From a virus: a DNA stretch of 41,406 nucleotides. Shown here piece by piece: positions 18,803-25,599 of the stretch (positions within the stretch are counted from its first letter, which is position 1; every line of letters starts with the position of its first letter). The notes under the pieces are model-generated. The model did no database searches and was not told where the DNA came from. It saw only the letters and a list, made by a program, of their open reading frames with translations. The DNA lies in the IMG/VR virus record IMGVR_UViG_3300031654_000010, positions 1 to 41,406 of that record, one strand, 5' to 3'. The translations under genes and the position numbers were made by a program.

Positions 18803-20308
18803 TCATGCGTACTCCACAACCACAGGACTCGGATTCCAGTAAATAGTATCTGTTGCTACGGCAATTCCCAAGACTTGAACTTGATTGCCTGTTACTTTTG
18901 TCGGCATTGTCTTGGTTATCAATCCTGCTGTTCCTACACTCAAATAAACCGATAATCCAGTATCCCAAGCCCAAGAATCGTCCTCTGAATGAACCTCACC
19001 TTGCTCCAAGAATAAACCAGTAGCATTCTCTTCTATAGAGACAGAAATGCATAAATGTGTAGCAGGGATAGTTACCGCAGCGTCATCGGCCAGGGCTTTC
19101 TCCATCTTTCCGTCAGTTCCTACATAACAAGCGTTCCCAAAGACAAGGGCAGCACCGGCGGTCTTAGTTTTAATAATCCCAGAGGCAGTTCGGCTTCCTG
19201 TCGGTGTAGTATATTCTACCGCTTTGCCGGCAGCCAGGACTAATCCAGCAGCCTCAGCAGCAGCTACCGCTTCAGCATTGGTGTATTTAACGTGGTGGTC
19301 TGAGGTTGATACATCTGCTAGACTGTCATGGCTTAAACCTAGAGCGTCAATATCATCCTTTGTCTGGTCAGCAGTTGCACTAGCTTCGATAGCAGCCAGC
19401 TTGGTTTTCTCGGCATCGGTATATGCGTTAGTATCGTCCTCAGCCTCGTAGGCTGTCTTTATCTCTGCGCCGGTCTGGTCGTCTTTTGCCTCTGATTCTA
19501 TCCCTGCTAGCTTTGTCTTCTCGGTTGCACTATATACTTTATTCGTTGTGCCGTCTTTATGGTTATCCACATCGAATACATCTGCTTCAACGCCAGTTGG
19601 GTCATAAGTCTCGGCGAGCATATCACCTGCACCACTGCCAGCAGGAGTCCCCCAAGTTCCATCATCCTTCAGATAATCTCCAACATTAGTCCCCTTTGGC
19701 ACAAGCCCATGCTTCGATGTATCGAAGTCCAAATCAGTGTTATCATCCGGTTCTGCGAAGTCATCCAGCTTGATTGCTTTCGCTTCAGCCAGACTTATAC
19801 CGCCACCGCCAACACTGATGTAGTCAGAAGACTTACCCGCTTTCTCGACTAAATCATTGAGCCTGTCTATCTCGCTTATAAGCCATTCGATATCCTCTTT
19901 GAACTTATTGATAGTCTTCTGGATAGAGTTCAAATCTTTGCTTACATTTTTGAATTGCTGACCATCAACAGTCTCAGCGATTCGGCTACTGATTTCTTTT
20001 ATCTTTTCATTCAGGTCATTCAGTTCGGAAATAACGGTCTGGCGTTCTGCAGATAATTCGTTTACGGTCCCGGCCGTTTCGGACTCAGTCTTTATTATTA
20101 TTTCAACAGCTTGCTGGAGCTGGTCAATCTTTTTCTGGACAGACTCTAGCTCGCCGGCAATATCACTTTTAGTCGCATCGGCATCTTCAACCGCTTTACT
20201 GATTAGAGTCAGGGCTTCTGAAAGAGCCTTCGTGTTAACCAGTAAATCTGCATCTACCTTCTTTTTCTTTGAAGTTAAATCAGGTGCTTGAATGAGTCTT
20301 TTCCGCAT
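18803..20308 (-). CDS. Tail fibre protein with coiled coil and fibre repeats (501 aa)
   Basis: Residues about 20-160 are a long coiled coil (LESVQKKIDQLQQAVEIIIK, LNEKIKEISSRIAETVDG). A glycine-rich hinge and a shaft follow, with repeats typical of phage fibres (YSATEKTKLAGIESEAKDDQ, YTDAEKTKLAAIEASATADQ). The end, after about residue 355, is a beta-rich domain (AGAALVFGNACYVGTDGKM). The fibre most likely forms a trimer and contacts the host surface. Its ATG overlaps by one base the stop of the 13-residue peptide gene. Confidence 0.8.
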   Translation of the reverse strand: MRKRLIQAPDLTSKKKKVDADLLVNTKALSEALTLISKAVEDADATKSDIAGELESVQKKIDQLQQAVEIIIKTESETAGTVNELSAERQTVISELNDLNEKIKEISSRIAETVDGQQFKNVSKDLNSIQKTINKFKEDIEWLISEIDRLNDLVEKAGKSSDYISVGGGGISLAEAKAIKLDDFAEPDDNTDLDFDTSKHGLVPKGTNVGDYLKDDGTWGTPAGSGAGDMLAETYDPTGVEADVFDVDNHKDGTTNKVYSATEKTKLAGIESEAKDDQTGAEIKTAYEAEDDTNAYTDAEKTKLAAIEASATADQTKDDIDALGLSHDSLADVSTSDHHVKYTNAEAVAAAEAAGLVLAAGKAVEYTTPTGSRTASGIIKTKTAGAALVFGNACYVGTDGKMEKALADDAAVTIPATHLCISVSIEENATGLFLEQGEVHSEDDSWAWDTGLSVYLSVGTAGLITKTMPTKVTGNQVQVLGIAVATDTIYWNPSPVVVEYA

Positions 20309-20349
20309 TACTTACGCCCCTTCTTTTTCTTCTTATGTGGATGTGGCAT
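20308..20349 (-). CDS. Possible 13-residue basic peptide
   Basis: ATG 20349 follows AAGGGGTGATTT and the frame runs MPHPHKKKKKGRK to a TAA that overlaps the fibre start (TAATG). The site and overlap are good, so ribosomes probably read it. It may exist only to couple translation to the fibre gene. Confidence 0.4.
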   Translation of the reverse strand: MPHPHKKKKKGRK

Positions 20350-20359
20350 AAATCACCCC

Positions 20360-20677
20360 TTATGGTGCTTGGTATCCTGTCAATATTCCGTTGGTAAAAG
20401 TCAGGGTATGACCGTCAATAGTTCTGGTTCCCGAGATACCTGTGAATGAATCAGCTTTACCAGCCAGAGCATCGGTCAATCCTGTTATCGCTGACATAAG
20501 ATGTTCGTGGAATTTAATCGGTATATCAATATCAAATGAACCGCTTGAAGTATTAAATTTCTTCAACTCACCAGTATCAGGATTAAGCCATATCCAATCA
20601 TCCATATTAGCATCGGACTTTACTTTGCCAGATGGACTAGATGCACCAACTACTAAAACTCCAACATCAATTGACAT
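20360..20677 (-). CDS. Small fibre-like protein (105 aa)
   Basis: The 105-residue protein resembles an N-terminal fibre or attachment segment: WIWLNPDTGELKKFNTSSGS followed by FHEHLMSAITGLTDALAGKA, and a beta ending (GTRTIDGHTLTFTNGILTGY). The IWLNPDTGEL pattern is common in phage tail proteins. It lies just upstream of the main fibre gene and may connect it to the tail. Inference only. Confidence 0.55.
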   Translation of the reverse strand: MSIDVGVLVVGASSPSGKVKSDANMDDWIWLNPDTGELKKFNTSSGSFDIDIPIKFHEHLMSAITGLTDALAGKADSFTGISGTRTIDGHTLTFTNGILTGYQAP

Positions 20678-20689
20678 TTCATCAACTCC

Positions 20690-20965
20690 CTACATATCTT
20701 CTGGTAATATTTGCTTTCCGCCTTGTCTTCTTAAAACTTCAGCATATTTATTGCGGTTTTTATCTTCTAATTTATTATGGACTCCTGAAGGAATACCGCT
20801 ATCGGTATGCACAGCTTCAGTTACTCTTATACTTGCAGGTGCGGATATAAGCCTACTGGCTATCTTCCCACACTCAGGGCATGGGATTGTTTGTATATCT
20901 CTTGAACTGCATAGCTTCTCTGTGCGATGACCGTTATTACATTCAAATTCATAAAGAGCCATCAC
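20690..20965 (-). CDS. FmdB-like zinc-ribbon protein, copy 2 (91 aa)
   Basis: MALYEFECNNGHRTEKLCSS and IPCPECGKIASRLISAPASI form an FmdB-type ribbon within the first 47 residues. The C-terminal half is polar (NKLEDKNRNKYAEVLRRQGG). It is a paralogue of the 148-residue protein at 17676-18122. It overlaps the 79-residue gene by four bases (ATGA). Confidence 0.75.
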   Translation of the reverse strand: MMALYEFECNNGHRTEKLCSSRDIQTIPCPECGKIASRLISAPASIRVTEAVHTDSGIPSGVHNKLEDKNRNKYAEVLRRQGGKQILPEDM

Positions 20966-21201
20966 ATATCCTCTGGTTCAATCAGTTTAATTGGCTCTGG
21001 TTCCTTGTCCATCTCTTCTGGTTCCATCCAATGAACATCAGGCTTCTCTGTCAGCATAGACGGATAATCCATCTCAGGTGCTTTAACTGGTTGTGGGAGT
21101 TGTAGCTTCTTGAGGTAAAAGGTTTTCTCCCATCTCCGTATTTTGACAGAGAAAGTAATACCGATACTCTCTTTTCTTAATGCAATCCCGAATAATACCA
21201 T
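20962..21201 (-). CDS. Hypothetical protein with Pro/Glu-rich tail (79 aa)
   Basis: The first 30 residues are basic with beta character (IGITFSVKIRRWEKTFYLKK). The rest is rich in Pro, Glu and Met (PDVHWMEPEEMDKEPEPIKL), as in flexible linkers of virion proteins. No family is recognised. It precedes the FmdB-like gene, with overlapping stop and start. Confidence 0.55.
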   Translation of the reverse strand: MVLFGIALRKESIGITFSVKIRRWEKTFYLKKLQLPQPVKAPEMDYPSMLTEKPDVHWMEPEEMDKEPEPIKLIEPEDM

Positions 21202-21217
21202 TTTAATCCTTTGGAGT

Positions 21218-21250
21218 GGGAGTGAGGGATTTCTCCCTCACTCCCTTTTT
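21218..21250 (+). terminator. Perfect 12-base hairpin with T-run toward the plus strand
   Basis: GGGAGTGAGGGA (21218-21229) and TCCCTCACTCCC (21234-21245) enclose a TTTC loop, and TTTTTT follows on the plus strand. The genes here run the other way and would meet the hairpin without a U-tract. It may stop antisense transcripts, or act as an RNA-stabilising or attenuating hairpin between the zinc-ribbon gene and the gene at 21201. Confidence 0.6.
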
Positions 21251-21254
21251 TGCC

Positions 21255-21350
21255 CTAGTCACTTGGTCGGAATGGATGCCCACACTTTGCACAGACACCC
21301 GTTCCCTTAGTTCCGCAGATAGGGCATTTCTGCTTCTTCTCTTCCGGCAT
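21255..21350 (-). CDS. Mini zinc-ribbon protein (31 aa)
   Basis: A 31-residue product starts with ATG 21350 behind AAGGAGGAGTGT. It contains CPICGTKGTGVCAKCGHPF, a complete four-cysteine ribbon and little else. It lies between the 252-residue virion gene and a strong hairpin. The clear ribosome-binding site and full motif support it. Its role may be protein or nucleic-acid binding in virion assembly. Confidence 0.6.
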   Translation of the reverse strand: MPEEKKQKCPICGTKGTGVCAKCGHPFRPSD

Positions 21351-21360
21351 ACACTCCTCC

Positions 21361-22119
21361 TTATTCTATTTGGATGTAGATTAGGGCATCGCCGTAGTTG
21401 TTGTAGTACATCAGGTAGCCAGCGTGCTGGTCAGAATAACCACTGCCCCATGACTCGTCAACTGGCACGATACAACCACCAGGGTAGAAAACAACCTCTC
21501 TATCCCGAACAGCAGCCCCAGGCCATGTGCCAGTAATCCAGCACCAGTGGGGACCATGAACCTTACCCCAGAAGTAGTATCCTGATGTGATATCAATGTT
21601 TGCCATGCAAGCTACCTGCTCGTATGAATCGGAAACACCTGCATCCCTGACGTTGTTATAAGGACTTGGGAAAACCTGAACTGTATTTCCCGCATCATCC
21701 GTAACTGTGAATGGCGTAGATACATGAATCGTGTATTTATCACTGTTCTCTGCATCACTCTTCCAGATGTGCATGGTGTTGTCCCCGGTTGACCTTGGCT
21801 GAATCAGGTAGCCACCCTTGTAGTAGTCCGCTGCCCTGTCATTAGTGGCATCTACGATTATGCAACTGGTATCACCAACTGCAATCGCACTTGACAGAGC
21901 ACATTCAAAGGCTTCGCCTCCAGCAGCAGCATCACCCAGGTATCTGTTGTAGTTCTGCTTAAACCTGTAGGGATAGGTCATAGCTGCACCGGCCTTGCAG
22001 AGCCGGTACTCACAACCGTCCTCGGTCATGCCCTTCATGCCAACATTGAATGTCTTGGTACTTAAGTACTCCGTGTTTACTGCTCTGTAACTAAGAGCAG
22101 CCAGATATGGGAAACTCAT
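21361..22119 (-). CDS. Hypothetical virion protein, possible decoration or head fibre (252 aa)
   Basis: A 252-residue beta-rich protein with many aromatic residues (TYPYRFKQNYNRYLGDAAAG, SGYYFWGKVHGPHWCWITGT). It has a hydration-like loop (CIIVDATNDRAADYYKGGYL) seen in phage virion proteins that carry a small beta domain. It is encoded after the coat and C2H2 genes, so a capsid-decoration or head-completion role is plausible. No firm match. Confidence 0.5.
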   Translation of the reverse strand: MSFPYLAALSYRAVNTEYLSTKTFNVGMKGMTEDGCEYRLCKAGAAMTYPYRFKQNYNRYLGDAAAGGEAFECALSSAIAVGDTSCIIVDATNDRAADYYKGGYLIQPRSTGDNTMHIWKSDAENSDKYTIHVSTPFTVTDDAGNTVQVFPSPYNNVRDAGVSDSYEQVACMANIDITSGYYFWGKVHGPHWCWITGTWPGAAVRDREVVFYPGGCIVPVDESWGSGYSDQHAGYLMYYNNYGDALIYIQIE

Positions 22120-22168
22120 TTTTTTTCCTCCTTTTCTTCTTTCCTCCCAAACCTCCCACGAAAGCCCT

Positions 22169-22705
22169 CTATTTAATCCCGTGGACTTTCGCCATGTGCC
22201 TTGCTAGCCCTATATAAGATTTGACTATCTTGGCACAGCCCTCAACTGGACAGGTTATGGCATTATCGTTTACCTCTATCTTTACTGACTCGATAGCGTC
22301 CCTCAAGGTTGCTGCCTGTTCATTAAGTCTTTTTACTTCCGCCTCAGCTTCAGCTTTAGCAGCTTCCGTTTCAGCAGTAGCCTCCTTTGTAGCAGCAACT
22401 TGAGCTTCGAGTTCGGTAAGTGTTGCCCTCATGGAATCTATCTCTTCTTGCCCTGGTTCATTCCCGGGAGGCCAGAGCTTAAAACCCTTTTTATTGACGT
22501 AGTAGTTCATGTGGTAAGGGTCGGAAGGCAACGGTAGTGTTGGGAAGTAGCCGATAAACTCGTTATCCTTGCCGTAGTGAGGGCGGTAGTATATTCGCCT
22601 TTCCCTTCTCCTGTTTACTGTCGGGTCGTTTAAATCTATAGGTAACCCTGAACCAGAAGTTTGTGGGGCGATTTGTTCTTGAACCATAATAGGTGAAACC
22701 TCCAT
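22169..22705 (-). CDS. Head-region protein with coiled coil and C2H2 zinc finger (178 aa)
   Basis: The protein has a proline/tyrosine-rich N-terminal part and an alanine/glutamate coiled coil (about 91-140). Its last 27 residues form a classical C2H2 finger: C152-x4-C157-x12-H170-x4-H175 (CPVEGC ... RHMAKVHG). Such fingers are rare in phage virion operons. An ATG at 22687 with GGAGG in front is an alternative start. It follows the coat gene directly, so it may act in head completion or bind DNA. Function is inferred only from domain and place. Confidence 0.6.
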   Translation of the reverse strand: MEVSPIMVQEQIAPQTSGSGLPIDLNDPTVNRRRERRIYYRPHYGKDNEFIGYFPTLPLPSDPYHMNYYVNKKGFKLWPPGNEPGQEEIDSMRATLTELEAQVAATKEATAETEAAKAEAEAEVKRLNEQAATLRDAIESVKIEVNDNAITCPVEGCAKIVKSYIGLARHMAKVHGIK

Positions 22706-22751
22706 TCTTTATTTTCTGGATTCTACCTACATCTAACTGGTAGGCGCAGTT

Positions 22752-24294
22752 CTAACTCGTGGGTGCCGTAGCATCAAATAACAAATATCTGCCGTATGTC
22801 CCATCCTCTTCAACCATTGCGTAGTCGTGGACTATGCCGATTTCCCAGCCTCTCAGCGAGTCATCGTAAACCACCCAGTTCTCTATCTCGTAGCCAGTGA
22901 CGTAGATGAAGGCAGCCTTTGAGTAGATTGCCCCGTAAGTGTCATCATCGGAGTCGATAGTGGCATTTGCATCCCTGAGAACTGGAACTCCGTAGAGCTT
23001 ATCAATTCCCATGAAATGCTGCCTGAGAACATTCCACTGGAATCCCTCTGGCATGGTAGCTGAACTGGCCGGAGTAGCGAGAGCATCAACCAGTGGATGC
23101 CACATATATGTATGTCCTACGGCAACCATCGGCATAGGACAGGGTTCAGCCTGACCCATACACTGAGTTACGCCAGCAGCCAGATAGCCGAGAGCGATTG
23201 AAGTATTGGCATGGCTCAAGCCGCTGTCAAGACCGGAGTATAGAGAAAGACCGTCCTGGTCAATCTTTTTCTGCATGGCATTTCCTATGACTTTGCCAGC
23301 AGCCCGGAAAGCATTTGCCTTCAGGTGGTTGCGAAGCCTCTTGGTGACGATGACCTTGCAGCCAGACTCATCGGTTGTATGGGTAGTTCCGGTGATGGTA
23401 AGTGTCTGGGAGTTTGCCATATCAACGCCATCAATCAGGTCCTCGGAAGTGACTGTCCCGAATTTTGGAATATAGATTGATTTCTCACCTTGCCCCATCT
23501 TCATCTTTGTGACTGTATTGGTGAACACGGCTTGGTGCTCGATTGTAACAGTTTTGTTACTCTTCCTTACGGAAGGGAATGGTCATTTCTGCCAGTCTCT
23601 GCATATCGCTATGCAGCTCGGACTATATCTTCTCTTAAAAGAGTTCGGCGTATAGTCTCTGAGGACTCAGCCCCGATAACCTCTTGCATTAAGTTGTTTT
23701 ATCTTAAAGATAAAATTTATTTCTTCTTCAGAATACAACCTATCAGCATTAGTTAATTTATTGATATTCCCTTTGGCATACCTGCTTTCACAGAACCTAT
23801 ACAAATATAGGGCCGCCTTCCCTTTTCTACCAGTCATATAAGGCAAAACAGCAGGTAGAATATTTAGCAGTTTCGCATGACCCAGTATGAGAATATCTTT
23901 GGCTTTGCTATGTTTCGGATTACTTCTTGGTTTTTCATGGACATGAGGGTTACCACCTATTCTTTGACATATCGAAACAGCCTTTTCAATCAACTCAAAA
24001 TCCGTATTCGTTATTGTCAATCTCGGTGATGGACTATTGTTTCTACCATTCGGGTAGCTACAAGTTATTGAACCCTCACCATCTATTAAACCCGCAAGCC
24101 AAGCCTTTTCAATTTCGGAGACTGTTGCCTGCTGGTTGTCTGCAACTTCGGATTTTTGCATATAAGCACCTCAGTATACTCAGATATTCCAGCATATAGC
24201 CGAATTTATGCACACCCTACTTAATTGAGCGTGCTTCACCAACCATAGCCACAGCGCCGGCAGCAAGGTCAGCAGCAGTTGTTGGTCCTGCCAT
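22752..24294 (-). CDS. Major capsid protein (P22-type coat), split by a group I intron
   Basis: Exon 1 is 24294-24228 (22 codons plus one base) and exon 2 is 23548-22752. Splicing at the sites set by P1 and P10 makes a Phe codon (T plus TT) and a 287-residue protein. The joint reads VGEAR-F-TIEHQAVFTNTV, followed by GEKSIYIPKFGTVTSEDLID and a C-terminal part with VAVGHTYMWHPLVDAL and YGAIYSKAAFIYVTGYEIE. This is the pattern of P22-like coat proteins as found in many phages. The scaffold-like gene lies just upstream. Exon 1 has a strong site (AAGGAGGTACAAGCAA). The GTG at 23528 is not the true start: without splicing the coat would lack its first 30 residues. The family call is from pattern. 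Confidence 0.8.
23549..24227 (-). other. Group I self-splicing intron in the capsid gene
   Basis: The 679-base intron follows a U (24228) and ends in G (23549). P1: exon GCACGCU (24234-24228) pairs with intron GGUGUGC (24216-24210), with the U-G pair at the splice site. P10: the first exon-2 bases UUAC (23548-23545) pair with intron GUAG just before that guide. P7: GACTATA (23657-23651) pairs with TATAGTC (23627-23621), the latter inside the conserved AAGATATAGTCC. P8 is CTCTT/AAGAG. P9 is CTGCATA-GCGA-TATGCAG (23616-23599), and a further CTTCC-GTAA-GGAAG hairpin lies at 23575-23562. Both loops are GNRA type. Confidence 0.9.
23667..24161 (-). CDS. LAGLIDADG homing endonuclease inside the intron
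   Basis: The 164-residue protein has one LAGLIDADG motif (WLAGLIDGEGSI, about 21-32), then LTITNTDFELIEKAVSICQR and VLPYMTGRKGKAALYLYRFC as in single-motif members that work as dimers. It starts with ATG behind GAGGTGC, inside the intron, and its stop falls just before the P7 strand, so its 3-prime end overlaps the folded core. It would cut intronless capsid genes at the insertion site and so spread the intron. Maturase help in splicing is possible but unproven. Confidence 0.9.
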   Translation of the reverse strand: MQKSEVADNQQATVSEIEKAWLAGLIDGEGSITCSYPNGRNNSPSPRLTITNTDFELIEKAVSICQRIGGNPHVHEKPRSNPKHSKAKDILILGHAKLLNILPAVLPYMTGRKGKAALYLYRFCESRYAKGNINKLTNADRLYSEEEINFIFKIKQLNARGYRG

Positions 24295-24313
24295 TTGCTT
24301 GTACCTCCTTGTT

Positions 24314-25099
24314 TTAGTAGGCTACTCCGAAGCGTTCACGGGCTTTAGCATATTCCTCCGTAGTTATGCGACCCTCATTATACGCTTTGTCGTAGTCCTC
24401 CATCGTGTTTAAACCCCTAGTGGCAGAACGAGAACCTAAGCCTGGAGCTCTTGTTGTCTGACCCTTTATTTCCTCTTCCTCCCCTTCTTCCTCCTCGCTC
24501 TTGGGTACAGTTTTCGCAATGTCCTCCATGCGCTTCAGGTTGTAAGTTACCCGGCCATCCTCAGCCGTATCAGAACCTATCTGGAGAATAAGGTCAGCAG
24601 TCAGACCGCTTGTTTTGGCAAGTTCACTGGCTTTATTTTCAGCCTCAGTTTTCAGTGCCTTGTCAATAGCAGCCTGATGTTGAGCTTTATCTGCATCAAG
24701 TTCTGAGCGTTCCCTGGCAGCCGCTTCCCTTTCATCTTCTGCCTGATGCTTGATTCTAACCGCATCCACAAGGTCTGGCTGTCCTTCAACGGATTTCAGT
24801 TCCCTCTCTCTTTCCTTGTCCTTTAGGGATTTAAGAGTCTCTCCAAGAGTATTAATCTGCTTACTCTGCGCATCGAAGTTTCGTTGTAGCACAGTATTAG
24901 CTTCAAGAGTGGTCTTGAGGCTCCTGCCTAATTCCGTTGCAGCCTTAGCCTGCTTGGTTAGTTCCTGGTGTTCCTTTGGAGTCAATGTTATTGGCTCTTC
25001 GGGTTCTGGCTCTGGTTCTGGAGTAGTTTCGGGTTCGACTTCCGGGGTCGTTACCTCGCCCTTCTCATCTCCGCCGATTTCGTCCTTTTTCTTAGCCAT
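24314..25099 (-). CDS. Scaffolding-like protein
   Basis: The 261-residue protein is low in hydrophobic residues. It has a Pro/Glu/Thr-rich start (TTPEVEPETTPEPEPEPEEP), a long charged coiled coil (about 43-165, LKDKERERELKSVEGQPDLV) and an acidic patch. It ends in a helical segment (NTMEDYDKAYNEGRITTEEY). Composition and position right upstream of the coat gene are typical of phage scaffolding proteins. It is expected to guide procapsid assembly and leave before maturation. Confidence 0.75.
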   Translation of the reverse strand: MAKKKDEIGGDEKGEVTTPEVEPETTPEPEPEPEEPITLTPKEHQELTKQAKAATELGRSLKTTLEANTVLQRNFDAQSKQINTLGETLKSLKDKERERELKSVEGQPDLVDAVRIKHQAEDEREAAARERSELDADKAQHQAAIDKALKTEAENKASELAKTSGLTADLILQIGSDTAEDGRVTYNLKRMEDIAKTVPKSEEEEGEEEEIKGQTTRAPGLGSRSATRGLNTMEDYDKAYNEGRITTEEYAKARERFGVAY

Positions 25100-25129
25100 A
25101 TTTTTGTTAAAACCTCCTATTAAAATTAA

Positions 25130-25567
25130 TTAGTTTTTTACCCAGTCCTCCCCATTCCAGACTTTGTTATGAAGCTCTTTCTGTGCGAAGGCGAGCCAGA
25201 GTTGTTCCATTGAGGCGAAACAGTTGGCATAATCATTTGGTGTGTAGGTTACGCTGGTGTTATTCTGCTTAAAGTCATAACAAAATAGAAAGAACCTTGG
25301 CATTATTGACCACTGGTCTGTTTCCTCTCTTAACCTAATCCCTCTTGGCAACTCAGTGAAGAACTCTCTACCATATACCATCTCCTGCAACTGGTCTTGG
25401 CGTTCTAATTGAAAACTTTTATGTTCGGTTGAGTAATACCAATCTCCCTTAACATCAACCCACACATCGTTTTCTATATAATTGCAAGGACATTCTATTG
25501 GCATACCCATCCCCAAATCTGGTATTGCTGCCAATCTCATCTTTATATAAGTCTCTGAAGTATCCAT
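25130..25567 (-). CDS. Hypothetical protein (145 aa)
   Basis: A 145-residue protein with mixed alpha/beta content and many aromatic residues (ENDVWVDVKGDWYYSTEHKS, DQWSIMPRFFLFCYDFKQNN). It lies between the giant protein and the scaffold in the head operon. No domain can be recognised. A virion-assembly role is only implied by place. Confidence 0.55.
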   Translation of the reverse strand: MDTSETYIKMRLAAIPDLGMGMPIECPCNYIENDVWVDVKGDWYYSTEHKSFQLERQDQLQEMVYGREFFTELPRGIRLREETDQWSIMPRFFLFCYDFKQNNTSVTYTPNDYANCFASMEQLWLAFAQKELHNKVWNGEDWVKN

Positions 25568-25599
25568 TATCTTTTCTCTCCCTCCTTTTTAACAAAAAG

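Noticed and set aside
22752-23528. Capsid gene starting at the GTG at 23528
   Set aside because: There is no ribosome-binding site, and the codons upstream to 23548 stay in frame and join exon 1 at a well-supported group I splice site.
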